From the NCBI GenBank assembly GCA_025455945.1, contig JALOLN010000001.1:1-39809 (forward strand): DNA of 39,809 bases, given 5' to 3'. The position numbers were made by a program, and so were the translations under genes. The notes under the pieces are model-generated. The model was not told the DNA's origin, searched no databases, and saw only the letters and a list, made by a program, of their open reading frames with translations. Source of the DNA: Actinomycetes bacterium (GTDB taxonomy: Bacteria > Actinomycetota > Actinomycetes > Prado026). Numbering within the stretch: position 1 is the stretch's first letter; each line of letters opens with the position of its first letter. Below, in pieces: positions 15,471-23,664 of this stretch.

Positions 15471-16733
15471 CTAACGGCCGCGCCGCAGCCGGCGCGGGTC
15501 CAGCGTCTGCGCCACCGGACGCACCCGCGCCGCGGCGGACCCCCTGGCCCGGGCGAGCAGCGCGGCGTGGCGGCGTCCCTCGAAGGCCACCGCGGCGGCG
15601 ACGACACCCACCTCGAGCCCGGCCGCGAGCCCGACCTGGCCGCCCGCCGGACCGAGCACGGCGAGCCGTGCCCCGCCGAGCGACCCGGCGGAGACGGCGG
15701 CGAGGACGCCGAGCAGCGCACCGGCGAGCAGCCCGGCCACCAGGGCCAGCCCCGCCGTCGGCCCGTCGCGCTCGGGGGAGTGCCGGGCGCCGAGGGCGCC
15801 CACGACCGCGCCGGCGACGAGGGGGACGGCGAGCGCCGCCACGGCCAGGGCCGACGGTGCACCGCTGCCGGGCAGCGCACCGAACAGGGGGAACGCCGGG
15901 ACATCGCCCAGCTCGACGCCCGACGGCGCGACCGAGGTGCCCACGCCGACGGCGAACCCGGGCCCCACCGCGAAGGAGGCCGCCCAGGCCAGGGCGCCGG
16001 GAAGCGCGAGCAGACCGAGGACGAGGAGCGCGACGCCGCCGACCGGGTCCGGCCGCAGGGCACGGGTGAGGTCGGTGACCTGCCCGGCGTGCAGCGCCAG
16101 GCTGACCGCGAGCAGCAGCGCTCCCCCGCCGACCAGCACCGCGAACCCCGCGGCCGCCCCACGGGCCGTCAGCCGGACCCGGTGCGGCAGCCGGGCCACC
16201 TGGGGGCCGAGCAGGTCGGCGCCCTGCATGGCCCCGAGGCCGCCGGCGCCGAGCGCGATGGCGCACGCCCCGGCCAGCGTCGACCCCCCGTGCACCGCGA
16301 TCCCGCCGGAGCTCGCCAGGCTAGCCACGAGCGCCACAGTGGTCGCGTAGGTGGCCACGAACGCGGCGACGACGCCGAGCGTGGCGGCGAGCGACCGCTC
16401 CCCGGCGACGCGGCCGGCCCAGCGGGCCGCCCGCCAGCAGACGACGGCGGGCACGACGAGCAGTCCCAGCGGGACCAGGGAGAGGGTGCCCGTCGGGGTC
16501 TGCAGGTCGGCGTGGTGGGCGAGCAGCCAGCCCAGGACCCCGGCGCGCAGCGCGTCACCGGGTCCGGTGCCGTCGTGCGGCGCGGCCACCCACACCACGA
16601 GGACCGGCACGGCGACCACCGCGAGACCGAGCACCACCGCCCACAGGGCGGCCGCCGCGCCGGATGCCAGCGGGGAGCGTGGCGGAGGCGACGCGGGCCC
16701 CGCCGAACGGGGCCGTTCGAGCGTGACGGTCAC
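15471..16733 (-). CDS. DUF6350 multi-pass membrane protein
   Basis: This 420-residue protein is strongly hydrophobic, with about 10-12 membrane segments rich in Ala, Val, Gly and Leu. Motifs such as GVLGWLLAHHADLQTPTGTL (about residues 66-85) and the central PGFAVGVGTSVAPSGVELGD match the actinobacterial DUF6350 family. That family often lies between sucD and purN, as here. Function is unknown. A basic C-terminal tail (RPVAQTLDPRRLRRGR) is probably cytosolic. The GTG at 16733 begins the MTVTLERPRS N-terminus. It lies 80 bp after sucD on the same strand. Confidence 0.82.
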   Translation of the reverse strand: MTVTLERPRSAGPASPPPRSPLASGAAAALWAVVLGLAVVAVPVLVVWVAAPHDGTGPGDALRAGVLGWLLAHHADLQTPTGTLSLVPLGLLVVPAVVCWRAARWAGRVAGERSLAATLGVVAAFVATYATTVALVASLASSGGIAVHGGSTLAGACAIALGAGGLGAMQGADLLGPQVARLPHRVRLTARGAAAGFAVLVGGGALLLAVSLALHAGQVTDLTRALRPDPVGGVALLVLGLLALPGALAWAASFAVGPGFAVGVGTSVAPSGVELGDVPAFPLFGALPGSGAPSALAVAALAVPLVAGAVVGALGARHSPERDGPTAGLALVAGLLAGALLGVLAAVSAGSLGGARLAVLGPAGGQVGLAAGLEVGVVAAAVAFEGRRHAALLARARGSAAARVRPVAQTLDPRRLRRGR

Positions 16734-16779
16734 ATCGACGATCGTCGCAAACCGGACACCCCGCGGCCCGCTTCGCCAC

Positions 16780-16798
16780 GCGGGTCACCCCCACCCGC
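16780..16798 (-). terminator. possible weak terminator after sucCD
   Basis: A 6-bp stem (GCGGGT/ACCCGC) with a 7-nt loop lies 16 bp after the sucD stop. No U-tract follows, so its effect is uncertain. Confidence 0.3.
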
Positions 16799-16813
16799 TG
16801 CGGGGAGGGGCGG

Positions 16814-17686
16814 TCAGCGACCCGTGATGATCTCGCGCATCAGCCGGGCGGTCTCGCTGGGCGTCTTGCCGACGCGCACGCCGACCGCCTCGAGGGCTTC
16901 CTTCTTCGCCGCCGCGGTCCCGGACGAGCCCGACACGATCGCTCCGGCGTGACCCATGGTCTTGCCCTCGGGGGCGGTGAACCCGGCGACGTAGCCGACC
17001 ACCGGCTTGGTCACCTGCTCGGCGATGAACGCGGCGGCCCGCTCCTCGGCGTCCCCCCCGATCTCGCCGATCATCACCACGGCGTCGGTCTCCGGGTCCT
17101 CCTGGAAGGCGGCCAGGGCGTCGATGTGAGTGGTCCCGATGATCGGGTCGCCACCGATCCCGACGCAGGTGGAGAAGCCGATGTCGCGCAGCTCGTACAT
17201 CATCTGGTAGGTCAGCGTGCCGCTCTTGCTGACCAGGCCGATGCGTCCGGGGCCGGTGATGTCGCCCGGGGTGATGCCGGCGTTGGACTTGCCGGGGCTG
17301 ATGACACCGGGGCAGTTCGGGCCGACGATGCGCGTCGTTCCGGCGTTGAGGGCGTACTGGAAGAACGCCGCGGTGTCGTGCACCGGGATGCCCTCGGTGA
17401 TGACGACGCACAACGGCACCGCGCTGTCGATGGTCTCCTGGACCGCGGACCGGGCGAACTTCGGCGGCACGAACACCACCGAGACGTTCGCCCCGGTGGC
17501 CGCGACGGCTGCGGCGACGTCGCCGAACACGGGGATGCCGTCGAGCTCCTGGCCGCCCTTGCCGGGGGTCACCCCCGCGACGATGCGACTGCCGCTCGCC
17601 ACCATCCGCCGGGTGTGCTTGGTGCCCTCGGACCCGGTCATCCCCTGCACGAGGATCCGGCTGTTCTCGTCGAGGAAGATCGCCAT
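16814..17686 (-). CDS. sucD: succinyl-CoA synthetase alpha subunit
   Basis: With SucC it converts succinyl-CoA to succinate, making ATP or GTP in the TCA cycle. The 290-residue protein has the CoA-binding Rossmann N-terminus (RILVQGMTGSEGTKHTRRM, with GVTPGKGG at 38-45). The ligase motif GPNCPGVISPGKSNAGI follows. The phosphorylated His is His246 in GKTMGHAGAIVSG. The ATG lies 14 bp after the sucC stop, so sucC-sucD form an operon, as usual. Confidence 0.96.
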   Translation of the reverse strand: MAIFLDENSRILVQGMTGSEGTKHTRRMVASGSRIVAGVTPGKGGQELDGIPVFGDVAAAVAATGANVSVVFVPPKFARSAVQETIDSAVPLCVVITEGIPVHDTAAFFQYALNAGTTRIVGPNCPGVISPGKSNAGITPGDITGPGRIGLVSKSGTLTYQMMYELRDIGFSTCVGIGGDPIIGTTHIDALAAFQEDPETDAVVMIGEIGGDAEERAAAFIAEQVTKPVVGYVAGFTAPEGKTMGHAGAIVSGSSGTAAAKKEALEAVGVRVGKTPSETARLMREIITGR

Positions 17687-17700
17687 GGTGTGTCGTCCCC

Positions 17701-18879
17701 TTACTTCGCCGCAGCGGCGAGCTCGGCGATCCGGCGGGCCGCGTCGTCCATGGTCTCCACCAGCTCGATGACGTCGTGCTCGGCCTCGTCGAGGATGCGT
17801 CGGCCCTCGGCGGCGTTGTTGCCGTCGATGCGACAGACGATGGGCTTGGTCACGTGCTCACCCCGGGCCGCGAGCATCTCCATGGCCTGGACGATGCCGT
17901 CAGCGACCGCGTCGCAGGCCGTGATGCCACCGAACACGTTGACCAGCACGGCCTTGACCTCGGGGTCGTTGAGCACGATGTCCAGGCCGTTGGCCATCAC
18001 CTGGGCGCTCGCGCCCCCGCCGATGTCGAGGAAGTTGGCCGGCCGGACGCCGCCGAACTCCTCCCCGGCGTAGGCCACGACGTCGAGGGTGGACATCACC
18101 AGCCCGGCGCCGTTGCCGATGACGCCGACCTCCCCGGACAGCTTGACGTAGTTGAGGTCGAACTCCTGGGCCCGCAGCTCCAGCGGGTCCGTGGTGCTCT
18201 GGTCCACGAGGTCGGCGTGCGAGGCGTGCCGGTAGTGGGCGTTGTCGTCCAGGGTGACCTTGCCGTCCAGGGCGATGACCCGACCGTCGGGCGTCTTCAC
18301 CAGGGGGTTGACCTCGACCAGCGTCGCGTCCTCCTCCACCATCACCCGCCACAGCTGCTGCAGCACGGCGACGACCTGGTCCTTGAGGTCCGCAGGGAAC
18401 CGAGCGGCTTCGAAGATCTCCACCGCCTTGGCCTCGGTCACCCCCTCGAGGGCGTCGACGCGGACCTTGGCGAGGGCCTCGGGCTTGGTCGCCGCCACCT
18501 CCTCGATGTCCATGCCGCCCTCGACGCTGGCCATGGCGAGGAACGACCGCTCCGCCCGGTCGAGCAGGAACGAGACGTAGTACTCCTCGGCGATGTCGCA
18601 GGCCTCGGTCACCAGGACCTTGCGCACGGTGTGGCCCTTGATGTCCATCCCGAGGATCGCCGAGGCCTTCTTGTAGGCCTCGTCGGGGTCCACCGCCAGC
18701 TTCACCCCGCCGGCCTTGCCGCGGCCGCCGGTCTTGACCTGGGCCTTGACGACGACGGTGGTCCCGATCTTGTTCGCCGCGACCTTGGCGGCGTCTGGGG
18801 TGGTGCAGACCTCCCCGGGGACCAAGGGGACGCCGTGCATGTCGAACAGGTGCTTGGCCTGGTACTCGTAGAGGTCCAC
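17701..18879 (-). CDS. sucC: succinyl-CoA synthetase beta subunit
   Basis: Nucleotide-binding subunit of succinyl-CoA synthetase. The 392-residue protein has an N-terminal ATP-grasp domain (DLYEYQAKHLFDMHGVPLVP, TVVVKAQVKTGGRGKAGGVK, LVEVNPLVKTPDGRVIALD). A C-terminal CoA-ligase domain follows (GLVMSTLDVVAYAGEEFGG, ANFLDIGGGASAQVMANGL). The GTG at 18879 is chosen over a longer frame because it begins the conserved N-terminus and has a GGAG Shine-Dalgarno about 6 nt upstream. It precedes sucD. Confidence 0.96.
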   Translation of the reverse strand: MDLYEYQAKHLFDMHGVPLVPGEVCTTPDAAKVAANKIGTTVVVKAQVKTGGRGKAGGVKLAVDPDEAYKKASAILGMDIKGHTVRKVLVTEACDIAEEYYVSFLLDRAERSFLAMASVEGGMDIEEVAATKPEALAKVRVDALEGVTEAKAVEIFEAARFPADLKDQVVAVLQQLWRVMVEEDATLVEVNPLVKTPDGRVIALDGKVTLDDNAHYRHASHADLVDQSTTDPLELRAQEFDLNYVKLSGEVGVIGNGAGLVMSTLDVVAYAGEEFGGVRPANFLDIGGGASAQVMANGLDIVLNDPEVKAVLVNVFGGITACDAVADGIVQAMEMLAARGEHVTKPIVCRIDGNNAAEGRRILDEAEHDVIELVETMDDAARRIAELAAAAK

Positions 18880-18966
18880 CCTGCGCTCCGTCCGTCGGAG
18901 ACGATCGCTTCGAGCGCAGCGTAGACGCCGGCGCGCCGGCTCCCCCACGCGGGTCCGGCGCAGCGC

Positions 18967-19392
18967 CTACGCGGTGGCGTGCTCCCCCACGTGGGCCCGC
19001 ACCCAGTCGACGATGTCGTGCGTCGGGGTGCCGGGGGTGAAGACCTTCGCCACCCCCATCGCGGTCAGCTCGGGCAGGTCGTCCTCGGGGATGATCCCGC
19101 CCCCGAACACGACGATGTCCGCCGCGCCGCGCGCCTGCAGCAGCTCGAGGACCTTGGCGAACAGGGTCATGTGCGCGCCGGAGAGGACCGACAGCCCCAC
19201 GGCGTCCGCGTCCTCCTGGATGGCGGTCTCGACGATCTGCTCCGGGGTCTGGTGCAGCCCGGTGTAGACCACCTCGACGCCGGCGTCGCGCAGCGCTCGG
19301 GCCACGACCTTGGCGCCGCGGTCGTGACCGTCGAGGCCGGGCTTGGCGACGACCACGCGGATGGGAGCGGAAGCCGGGGCGGACTCGGTCAC
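18967..19392 (-). CDS. stand-alone cobalamin-binding domain protein (methylmalonyl-CoA mutase C-terminal type)
   Basis: This 141-residue protein consists of a single B12-binding Rossmann-like domain. The DxHxxG motif is at residues 21-26 (DGHDRG), where the His replaces the lower cobalamin ligand. It is followed by the SVLSGAH and FGGGIIPEDD signatures of the mutase C-terminal subunit family. It normally pairs with a separate catalytic mutase subunit that is not in this window. The GTG at 19392 is favoured over a longer frame because GGAGGT lies 6 nt upstream. Methylmalonyl-CoA mutase makes succinyl-CoA, the substrate of SucCD next door; that link is inference. Confidence 0.85.
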   Translation of the reverse strand: MTESAPASAPIRVVVAKPGLDGHDRGAKVVARALRDAGVEVVYTGLHQTPEQIVETAIQEDADAVGLSVLSGAHMTLFAKVLELLQARGAADIVVFGGGIIPEDDLPELTAMGVAKVFTPGTPTHDIVDWVRAHVGEHATA

Positions 19393-19418
19393 GGCGCACC
19401 TCCGGTGCTGCGGCCCTG

Positions 19419-19466
19419 CGGTTCGAACCGGGCGGGCCGGGACTCCCGGCCCGGGCTCCGAGCCTA
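19419..19466 (-). promoter_or_regulatory. leader and dyads upstream of the B12-binding gene
   Basis: Within the 208-bp divergent gap, the minus strand has a TAGGCT -10-like hexamer (19461-19466). Two perfect dyads follow it: a 9+1+9 inverted repeat (GGGCCGGGA at 19434-19442, TCCCGGCCC at 19444-19452) and the 12-bp palindrome CGGTTCGAACCG (19419-19430). Both would lie in a leader of about 65 nt before the strong Shine-Dalgarno. They might be an operator or RNA structure; no B12-box of a cobalamin riboswitch was recognised. Confidence 0.35.
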
Positions 19467-19600
19467 ACGAATCCGCCACGCCCGGCGCGTGCGGGACCCC
19501 GGCGCAGCCGGCGTCGCTAGGGTGTGCGACCGTGCCGGAGGGGCCCGCAGCCAGCCGTGGGCGCCAGCCGGCCCGGGCGTCGAGTGCGAGGCGAGGTGCG

Positions 19601-20554
19601 ATGGGGCAGCGTCAGGATCGTTTCCTCCAGGTCCGCCGGACCACCCGCACCGGGCTGCGCCGCATGCTCTCCCCCACCGGGCTGCGCGCCGGCGCCGTCG
19701 AGCTGGCCTGGGTGACCACCCACCTGGTGATGTACCCGCTGGGCATCGCCGAGGAGAAGGCCCGCGAGGAGGCGGAGCGGTTCTCGCTGCACGGGCTGCC
19801 ACCCGTGCAGCGGGGCCTGGTGATCGGGGACGTCGAGGCGGCCGGGACGCCGATCCTGCTGGTGCACGGGGTCACCGACAACCGGTCGATCTTCACCGTG
19901 CTGCGCCGCGGACTGCGCCGCAAGGGCTTCGGACGGGTCACCTCGGTCAACTACAGCCAGCTCAGCGAGGACGTCCGCACCGTGGCGCTGCGGCTGTCGG
20001 AGGTCGTCGAGGCCATCTGCGCGGACACCGGCTACGAGCGGGTCCACGTCATCGGGCACTCCATGGGCGGCCTGGTGGCGCGCTACTACGTGCAGCGGCT
20101 CGGTGGCGACCAGCGGGTGCACACGGTCGTCACGCTCGGCACCCCGCACGCGGGCACCTTCCCGGCCCGGCTGGTCCCCCACCCGGTGGCCCGGCAGATG
20201 CGTCCGCACAGCGACGTCCTGGCCGAGCTCGCCGAGCCCGCGCCGGGCTGCCGGACGCGGTTCGTGTCGTTCTGGTCCGACTTCGACCAGATGATCATCC
20301 CGAAGCGGTCGGCCCGCCTCGAGCACCCGGACCTGATGGCCCGCAACGTCTTCGTCCGCGGCGTCGGGCACATGTCGCTGCCCATCGACGGCCGGGTCGT
20401 GCACGAGATCTGCGCGACCCTCGCCCACCTCGACCACGACGGGACGACGCTCACCGCCGGGGTGACCTCCATCACCAGCGAGTCCACGGCGCGCACCAGC
20501 CGTCCCCGGGCAGTCACTCAGAGTCATCAACAACTTCGCAGGGCGTCACGCTGA
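19601..20554 (+). CDS. lipase/esterase-like alpha/beta hydrolase
   Basis: This 317-residue alpha/beta hydrolase has the oxyanion HG at residues 89-90 (ILLVHGVTDN) and the nucleophile elbow GHSMGG with Ser154. It then shows LGTPHAGT, an Asp-containing FWSDFDQMIIP and a final VGHMSLP histidine. This layout matches secreted or membrane-linked triacylglycerol lipases of the EstA/LipA-like actinobacterial group. Substrate is unknown. An upstream segment AVELAWVTTHLVMYPLG (about 31-47) could be a membrane or signal helix. The ATG at 19601 has a weak GAGGTG site. An in-frame GTG at 19532, 8 nt after TAGGGT, would add 23 residues by leaderless initiation. The M23 gene starts immediately after its stop. 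Confidence 0.8.
   Translation: MGQRQDRFLQVRRTTRTGLRRMLSPTGLRAGAVELAWVTTHLVMYPLGIAEEKAREEAERFSLHGLPPVQRGLVIGDVEAAGTPILLVHGVTDNRSIFTVLRRGLRRKGFGRVTSVNYSQLSEDVRTVALRLSEVVEAICADTGYERVHVIGHSMGGLVARYYVQRLGGDQRVHTVVTLGTPHAGTFPARLVPHPVARQMRPHSDVLAELAEPAPGCRTRFVSFWSDFDQMIIPKRSARLEHPDLMARNVFVRGVGHMSLPIDGRVVHEICATLAHLDHDGTTLTAGVTSITSESTARTSRPRAVTQSHQQLRRASR
20512..20540 (+). promoter_or_regulatory. AT-rich patch with GTCAC/GTCAT direct repeat before the M23 peptidase
   Basis: About 45% GC over 29 bp, against over 70% around it. It holds GTCAC (20513-20517) and GTCAT (20523-20527) exactly one helical turn apart. Actinobacterial MtrA, which controls cell-wall hydrolase genes, is known to bind GTCAC-like direct repeats. 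The assignment is inference, and no matching -10 box was clear. Confidence 0.35.
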
Positions 20555-21283
20555 GTGGCGGACCGGGCGTCCGGTCCGGCATCCTTGCGCCTCGTGCCCC
20601 TTGTGCCCCTCGCCGCCGTCCCCGTGGTCAGCGCGGTCATGGGCCTGCTCGCCCTCGCGGCGACAACCGCCCCGTCGACCACGGCACCGCCGGCCGCGCG
20701 GGCCGTCGACCGGCCGGTCGCCCTGGTGGCGACGGCCGGCATCGACCCGTTCGTGGCCGCCGGGTGGCGCCGGGCCGCTGACCTGGAGCGGGCCGAGCTC
20801 ACCTCACGGGCGAGCCGCGCGACCCCGGCCCGGGTCGCCCCGCCACCGCCGGCCACCGCAGCCGCCCGGCCCGCAGCGCCGCGCGTCGTGCTCCCGCTCG
20901 CCGGCGGCTACCGGCTCACCGCCCGGTTCGCCGAGTCCGGCGGGCGCTGGCACGGCAACCGGCACACCGGCCAGGACTTCGCGGCCCGGTGGGGGACACC
21001 CGTGCGTGCGGTCGCGGCGGGAGTGGTCCGGTCCAGCGGATACCGGGGCAGCTACGGGCTGCGGGTCGAGATCCGGCACGCCGACGGCGCCATCACGACC
21101 TACAGCCACCTGGGCTCCTCCGGCGTCCGCGCCGGCGAGCGGGTCGCGGCGGGTGAGCGGATCGGACGGGTCGGGACCTCCGGGAACACCACGGGTGCGC
21201 ACCTGCACCTCGAGGTGCTGCTCGGCCCGGACCGGTTCACCGACCCGCTGCAGTGGCTGCGGGCGCACGGCGCCCGGCCCTGA
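20555..21283 (+). CDS. secreted M23-family metallopeptidase
   Basis: This 242-residue exported protein is predicted to cut peptidoglycan cross-links. A signal-like helix spans about residues 12-38 (LRLVPLVPLAAVPVVSAVMG onward), followed by a disordered Ala/Pro region (about 38-108). The M23 (LytM/lysostaphin) domain is at about 110-240. Its zinc ligands and catalytic residues are visible: His137 and Asp141 in HTGQD, His185 in YSHLG, and His216/His218 in GAHLHLE. The GTG start directly follows the lipase TGA. A later GTG at 20594 is possible but would lose the charged N-region. It may be driven by its own AT-rich promoter at 20512-20540. Confidence 0.88.
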   Translation: MADRASGPASLRLVPLVPLAAVPVVSAVMGLLALAATTAPSTTAPPAARAVDRPVALVATAGIDPFVAAGWRRAADLERAELTSRASRATPARVAPPPPATAAARPAAPRVVLPLAGGYRLTARFAESGGRWHGNRHTGQDFAARWGTPVRAVAAGVVRSSGYRGSYGLRVEIRHADGAITTYSHLGSSGVRAGERVAAGERIGRVGTSGNTTGAHLHLEVLLGPDRFTDPLQWLRAHGARP

Positions 21284-21286
21284 CTC

Positions 21287-21316
21287 CCGACGTGCCCGGG
21301 CCGGCACCGGGGTCGG
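21287..21316. terminator. bidirectional terminator candidate between M23 peptidase and pcrA
   Basis: CCGAC-GTGCC pairs with GGCAC-(CGGG)-GTCGG across a 6-nt loop, giving ten base pairs with one 4-nt bulge. It occupies nearly the whole 33-bp gap between two convergent genes. Confidence 0.5.
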
Positions 21317-23581
21317 TCAGAGCTTCTCGACCGGGGCGTAGCGCAGCAGCAGCCGCTTGACCCCCGACGTGCCGAAGTCGACGCTCGCGACGGCCCGTTC
21401 GCCCACGCCCTCGAGGGCCACCACGGTGCCGAGGCCGAAGGAGTCGTGACTGACCCGGTCGCCGGGCACCAGGGCCGGCACCGGCCGGTTGCCCGGTGAC
21501 CGGGTGCCCGGCCGGCTGGCCAGGGCCGCCCCCGCCGGGCTGGTCGTCGCCGTCGCGGCGGCGTCCCGCTCCCACTCCACCAGCTCGGCCGGGATCTCGT
21601 CGAGGAAGCGGGAGGCCGGCCAGTACTGCGGGGACCCCCACGCGGACCGGACGACGGCGCGCGAGAGGTACAGCCGCCGCTGCGCCCGGGTGATGCCGAC
21701 GTAGGCGAGGCGGCGCTCCTCCTCCAGCTCGCGCGGGTCGCCGAGCGAGCGCTGGTGGGGGAACACGCCGTCCTCCATGCCGGTGAGGAAGACCACGGGG
21801 AACTCCAGGCCCTTCGCCGTGTGCAGGGTCATCAGGGTGACCATGCCGCCGTGGTCCTCGCCCTCGGGGATCTCGTCGCTGTCGGCCACGAGGGCGACCC
21901 GCTCCAGGAAGTCGGCGAGGGCGCCCTCGGGGTCGAGCTCCTCGAACTCACGGGCGACGGCCTCGAGCTCGCGCAGGTTCTCCACCCGCGTCTGGTCCTG
22001 GGGGTCGGCGGAGGCGGCGAGCTCGCTGAGGTACCCGGTCTGCTCGAGTACCGCCTCGAGCACGGTGGCCGGCCCGGACCCGGCCTCCACCAGGGTGCGC
22101 AGCTCGTCGATGAGGCGGACGAAGCCCTGGACGGCGGTGAGCGACCGGGTCGCCAGCCCGAAGGCCTCGTGGGCGCGGGCCAGCGCCGCCCCGAAGGAGA
22201 TCCGCTCCCGCTCGGCCAGGCCCTCGATGGCCGCCTCGGCCCGGTCGCCGATCCCCCGTCGCGGCACGTTGAGCACCCGGCGCAGCGAGACGGTGTCGTC
22301 GGGGTTGGCCAGCAGCCGCAGGTAGGCCAGCGCGTCGCGGACCTCGCGGCGCTCGTAGAACCGCACGCCCCCGACCACCCGGTAGGGCAGGCCGACCCGG
22401 ATGAACACCTCCTCGAACACCCGGGACTGAGCGTTGGTCCGGTAGAACACCGCCATCTGGCCCGGTGTGGCGTGCCCGGCGTCGTGCAGGTCGTCGATCG
22501 TGCGCGCGACGAAGGCCGCCTCGTCGTGCTCGTTGTCGGCGACGTACCCGACGATCGGCCAGCCCTGGGACGAGTCGGTCCAGAGGTTCTTGGGCTTGCG
22601 GTTGAGGTTGCGGGTGATGACCGCGTTCGCCGCGGAGAGGATCGTCTGGGTGGAACGGTAGTTCTGCTCGAGCAGGATCGTCGTGGCGTCGGGGTAGTCC
22701 TCCTCGAAGGCCAAGATGTTGCGGATCGTGGCGCCGCGGAAGGCGTAGATGGACTGGTCGGCGTCGCCGACGACGCACAGCTCGGCCGGCTCGACGCCGT
22801 CGTCCCCGCGGCCCGCGAGCTCACGCACGAGGACGTACTGCGCGTGGTTGGTGTCCTGGTACTCGTCGACGAGCACGTGCCGGAACCGGCGGTGGTAGTG
22901 CTCGGCCACGTCCGGGAAGGCCTGCAGCAGGTTGACCGTGGTCATGATGAGGTCGTCGAAGTCGAAGGCGTTGGCCTCGCGCAGCCGTCGCTGGTAGCGG
23001 GTGTACGCCTCGGCGAGCGTCTGCTCCAGGTGGTTGCCCGCCCGGGAGGCGAACGTCTCGTGGTCGACCAGGTCGTTCTTGAGGTTGCTCACCTGGGCGG
23101 TGAACGACCGCGGTGGGTACCGCTTGGGGTCGAGGTCGAGCTCGCGGCACACCAGCGTCATCAGCCGCTGGCTGTCCGCGGCGTCGTAGATCGAGAAGGA
23201 CGAGGACACCCCGAGCCGGGCGTGCTGGGCGCGCAGGATGCGCACGCAGGCCGAGTGGAAGGTCGACACCCACATCGCCCGCGCCCGCGGGCCCACCAGC
23301 GCGGCGACCCGCTCCTTCATCTCCCCGGCCGCCTTGTTCGTGAACGTGATGGCGAGGATCTGGCTGGGCTGGGCCCCGCGCGCCGCGAGCTGGTAGGCGA
23401 CGCGGTGCGTGAGCACCCGGGTCTTGCCCGACCCGGCCCCGGCGACGATGAGCAGCGGGCTGCCCTCGTGGACCACCGCGGCCCGCTGCTGGTCGTTGAG
23501 CCCCTCGAGCAGGGCCTCGACGGACGGCACCCCCGGACGAGGGCGGCTCGCCGTCGGCGGCTCGTCGAAGAGGGTGCCCAT
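21317..23581 (-). CDS. pcrA: ATP-dependent 3'-5' DNA helicase PcrA/UvrD
   Basis: Superfamily 1A helicase for repair and replication restart, 754 residues. The Walker A motif AGAGSGKT is at 47-54. Further helicase motifs are AITFTNKAAGEM (Ia), VLVDEYQDTNHAQY (II), VVGDADQSIYAFRGA (III), LEQNYRSTQTIL (IV), VTLMTLHTAKGLEFPVVF (V) and YVGITRAQRRL (VI). The C-terminal tail contains a PcrA-like Tudor-type segment (GDRVSHDSFGLGTVVALEG, about 690-710). The ATG at 23581 begins the usual N-terminus MGTLFDEPP. A TAGACT -10-like site lies 10 nt upstream. The gene diverges from the AIM24-family gene. Confidence 0.95.
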   Translation of the reverse strand: MGTLFDEPPTASRPRPGVPSVEALLEGLNDQQRAAVVHEGSPLLIVAGAGSGKTRVLTHRVAYQLAARGAQPSQILAITFTNKAAGEMKERVAALVGPRARAMWVSTFHSACVRILRAQHARLGVSSSFSIYDAADSQRLMTLVCRELDLDPKRYPPRSFTAQVSNLKNDLVDHETFASRAGNHLEQTLAEAYTRYQRRLREANAFDFDDLIMTTVNLLQAFPDVAEHYHRRFRHVLVDEYQDTNHAQYVLVRELAGRGDDGVEPAELCVVGDADQSIYAFRGATIRNILAFEEDYPDATTILLEQNYRSTQTILSAANAVITRNLNRKPKNLWTDSSQGWPIVGYVADNEHDEAAFVARTIDDLHDAGHATPGQMAVFYRTNAQSRVFEEVFIRVGLPYRVVGGVRFYERREVRDALAYLRLLANPDDTVSLRRVLNVPRRGIGDRAEAAIEGLAERERISFGAALARAHEAFGLATRSLTAVQGFVRLIDELRTLVEAGSGPATVLEAVLEQTGYLSELAASADPQDQTRVENLRELEAVAREFEELDPEGALADFLERVALVADSDEIPEGEDHGGMVTLMTLHTAKGLEFPVVFLTGMEDGVFPHQRSLGDPRELEEERRLAYVGITRAQRRLYLSRAVVRSAWGSPQYWPASRFLDEIPAELVEWERDAAATATTSPAGAALASRPGTRSPGNRPVPALVPGDRVSHDSFGLGTVVALEGVGERAVASVDFGTSGVKRLLLRYAPVEKL

Positions 23582-23591
23582 GACAGGGGCG

Positions 23592-23597
23592 AGTCTA
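23592..23597 (-). promoter_or_regulatory. predicted -10 element of pcrA
   Basis: Minus-strand TAGACT lies 10 nt before the ATG with no Shine-Dalgarno between, so the leader would be very short or absent. No -35 was recognised. Confidence 0.4.
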
Positions 23598-23652
23598 GGC
23601 GCCGGGTCCGACGACCCCCCGCGCCGTCGGGCCGGGGCAGCGGGGTGCTCCC

Positions 23653-23664
23653 TAGGATGCCGCC
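23653..23664 (+). promoter_or_regulatory. predicted leaderless -10 element of the DUF2510-AIM24 gene
   Basis: TAGGAT (23653-23658) is followed by 6 nt and the ATG at 23665. This places transcription start on the start codon, and no ribosome-binding site fits. Confidence 0.6.

Noticed and set aside
15471..16733. A characterised transporter in the DUF6350 frame
   Set aside because: The hydrophobicity is clear, but no transporter signature is recognisable, so only the family name is given.
19393..19418. Cobalamin riboswitch before the B12-binding gene
   Set aside because: No B12-box or typical multi-helix architecture is visible and the leader is too short; the gene also uses rather than makes cobalamin.
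19419..19430. CGGTTCGAACCG as a LexA/SOS box
   Set aside because: The actinobacterial LexA site needs TCGAAC-N4-GTTCGA; here the halves are fused and in the opposite arrangement, and no damage-response gene follows.
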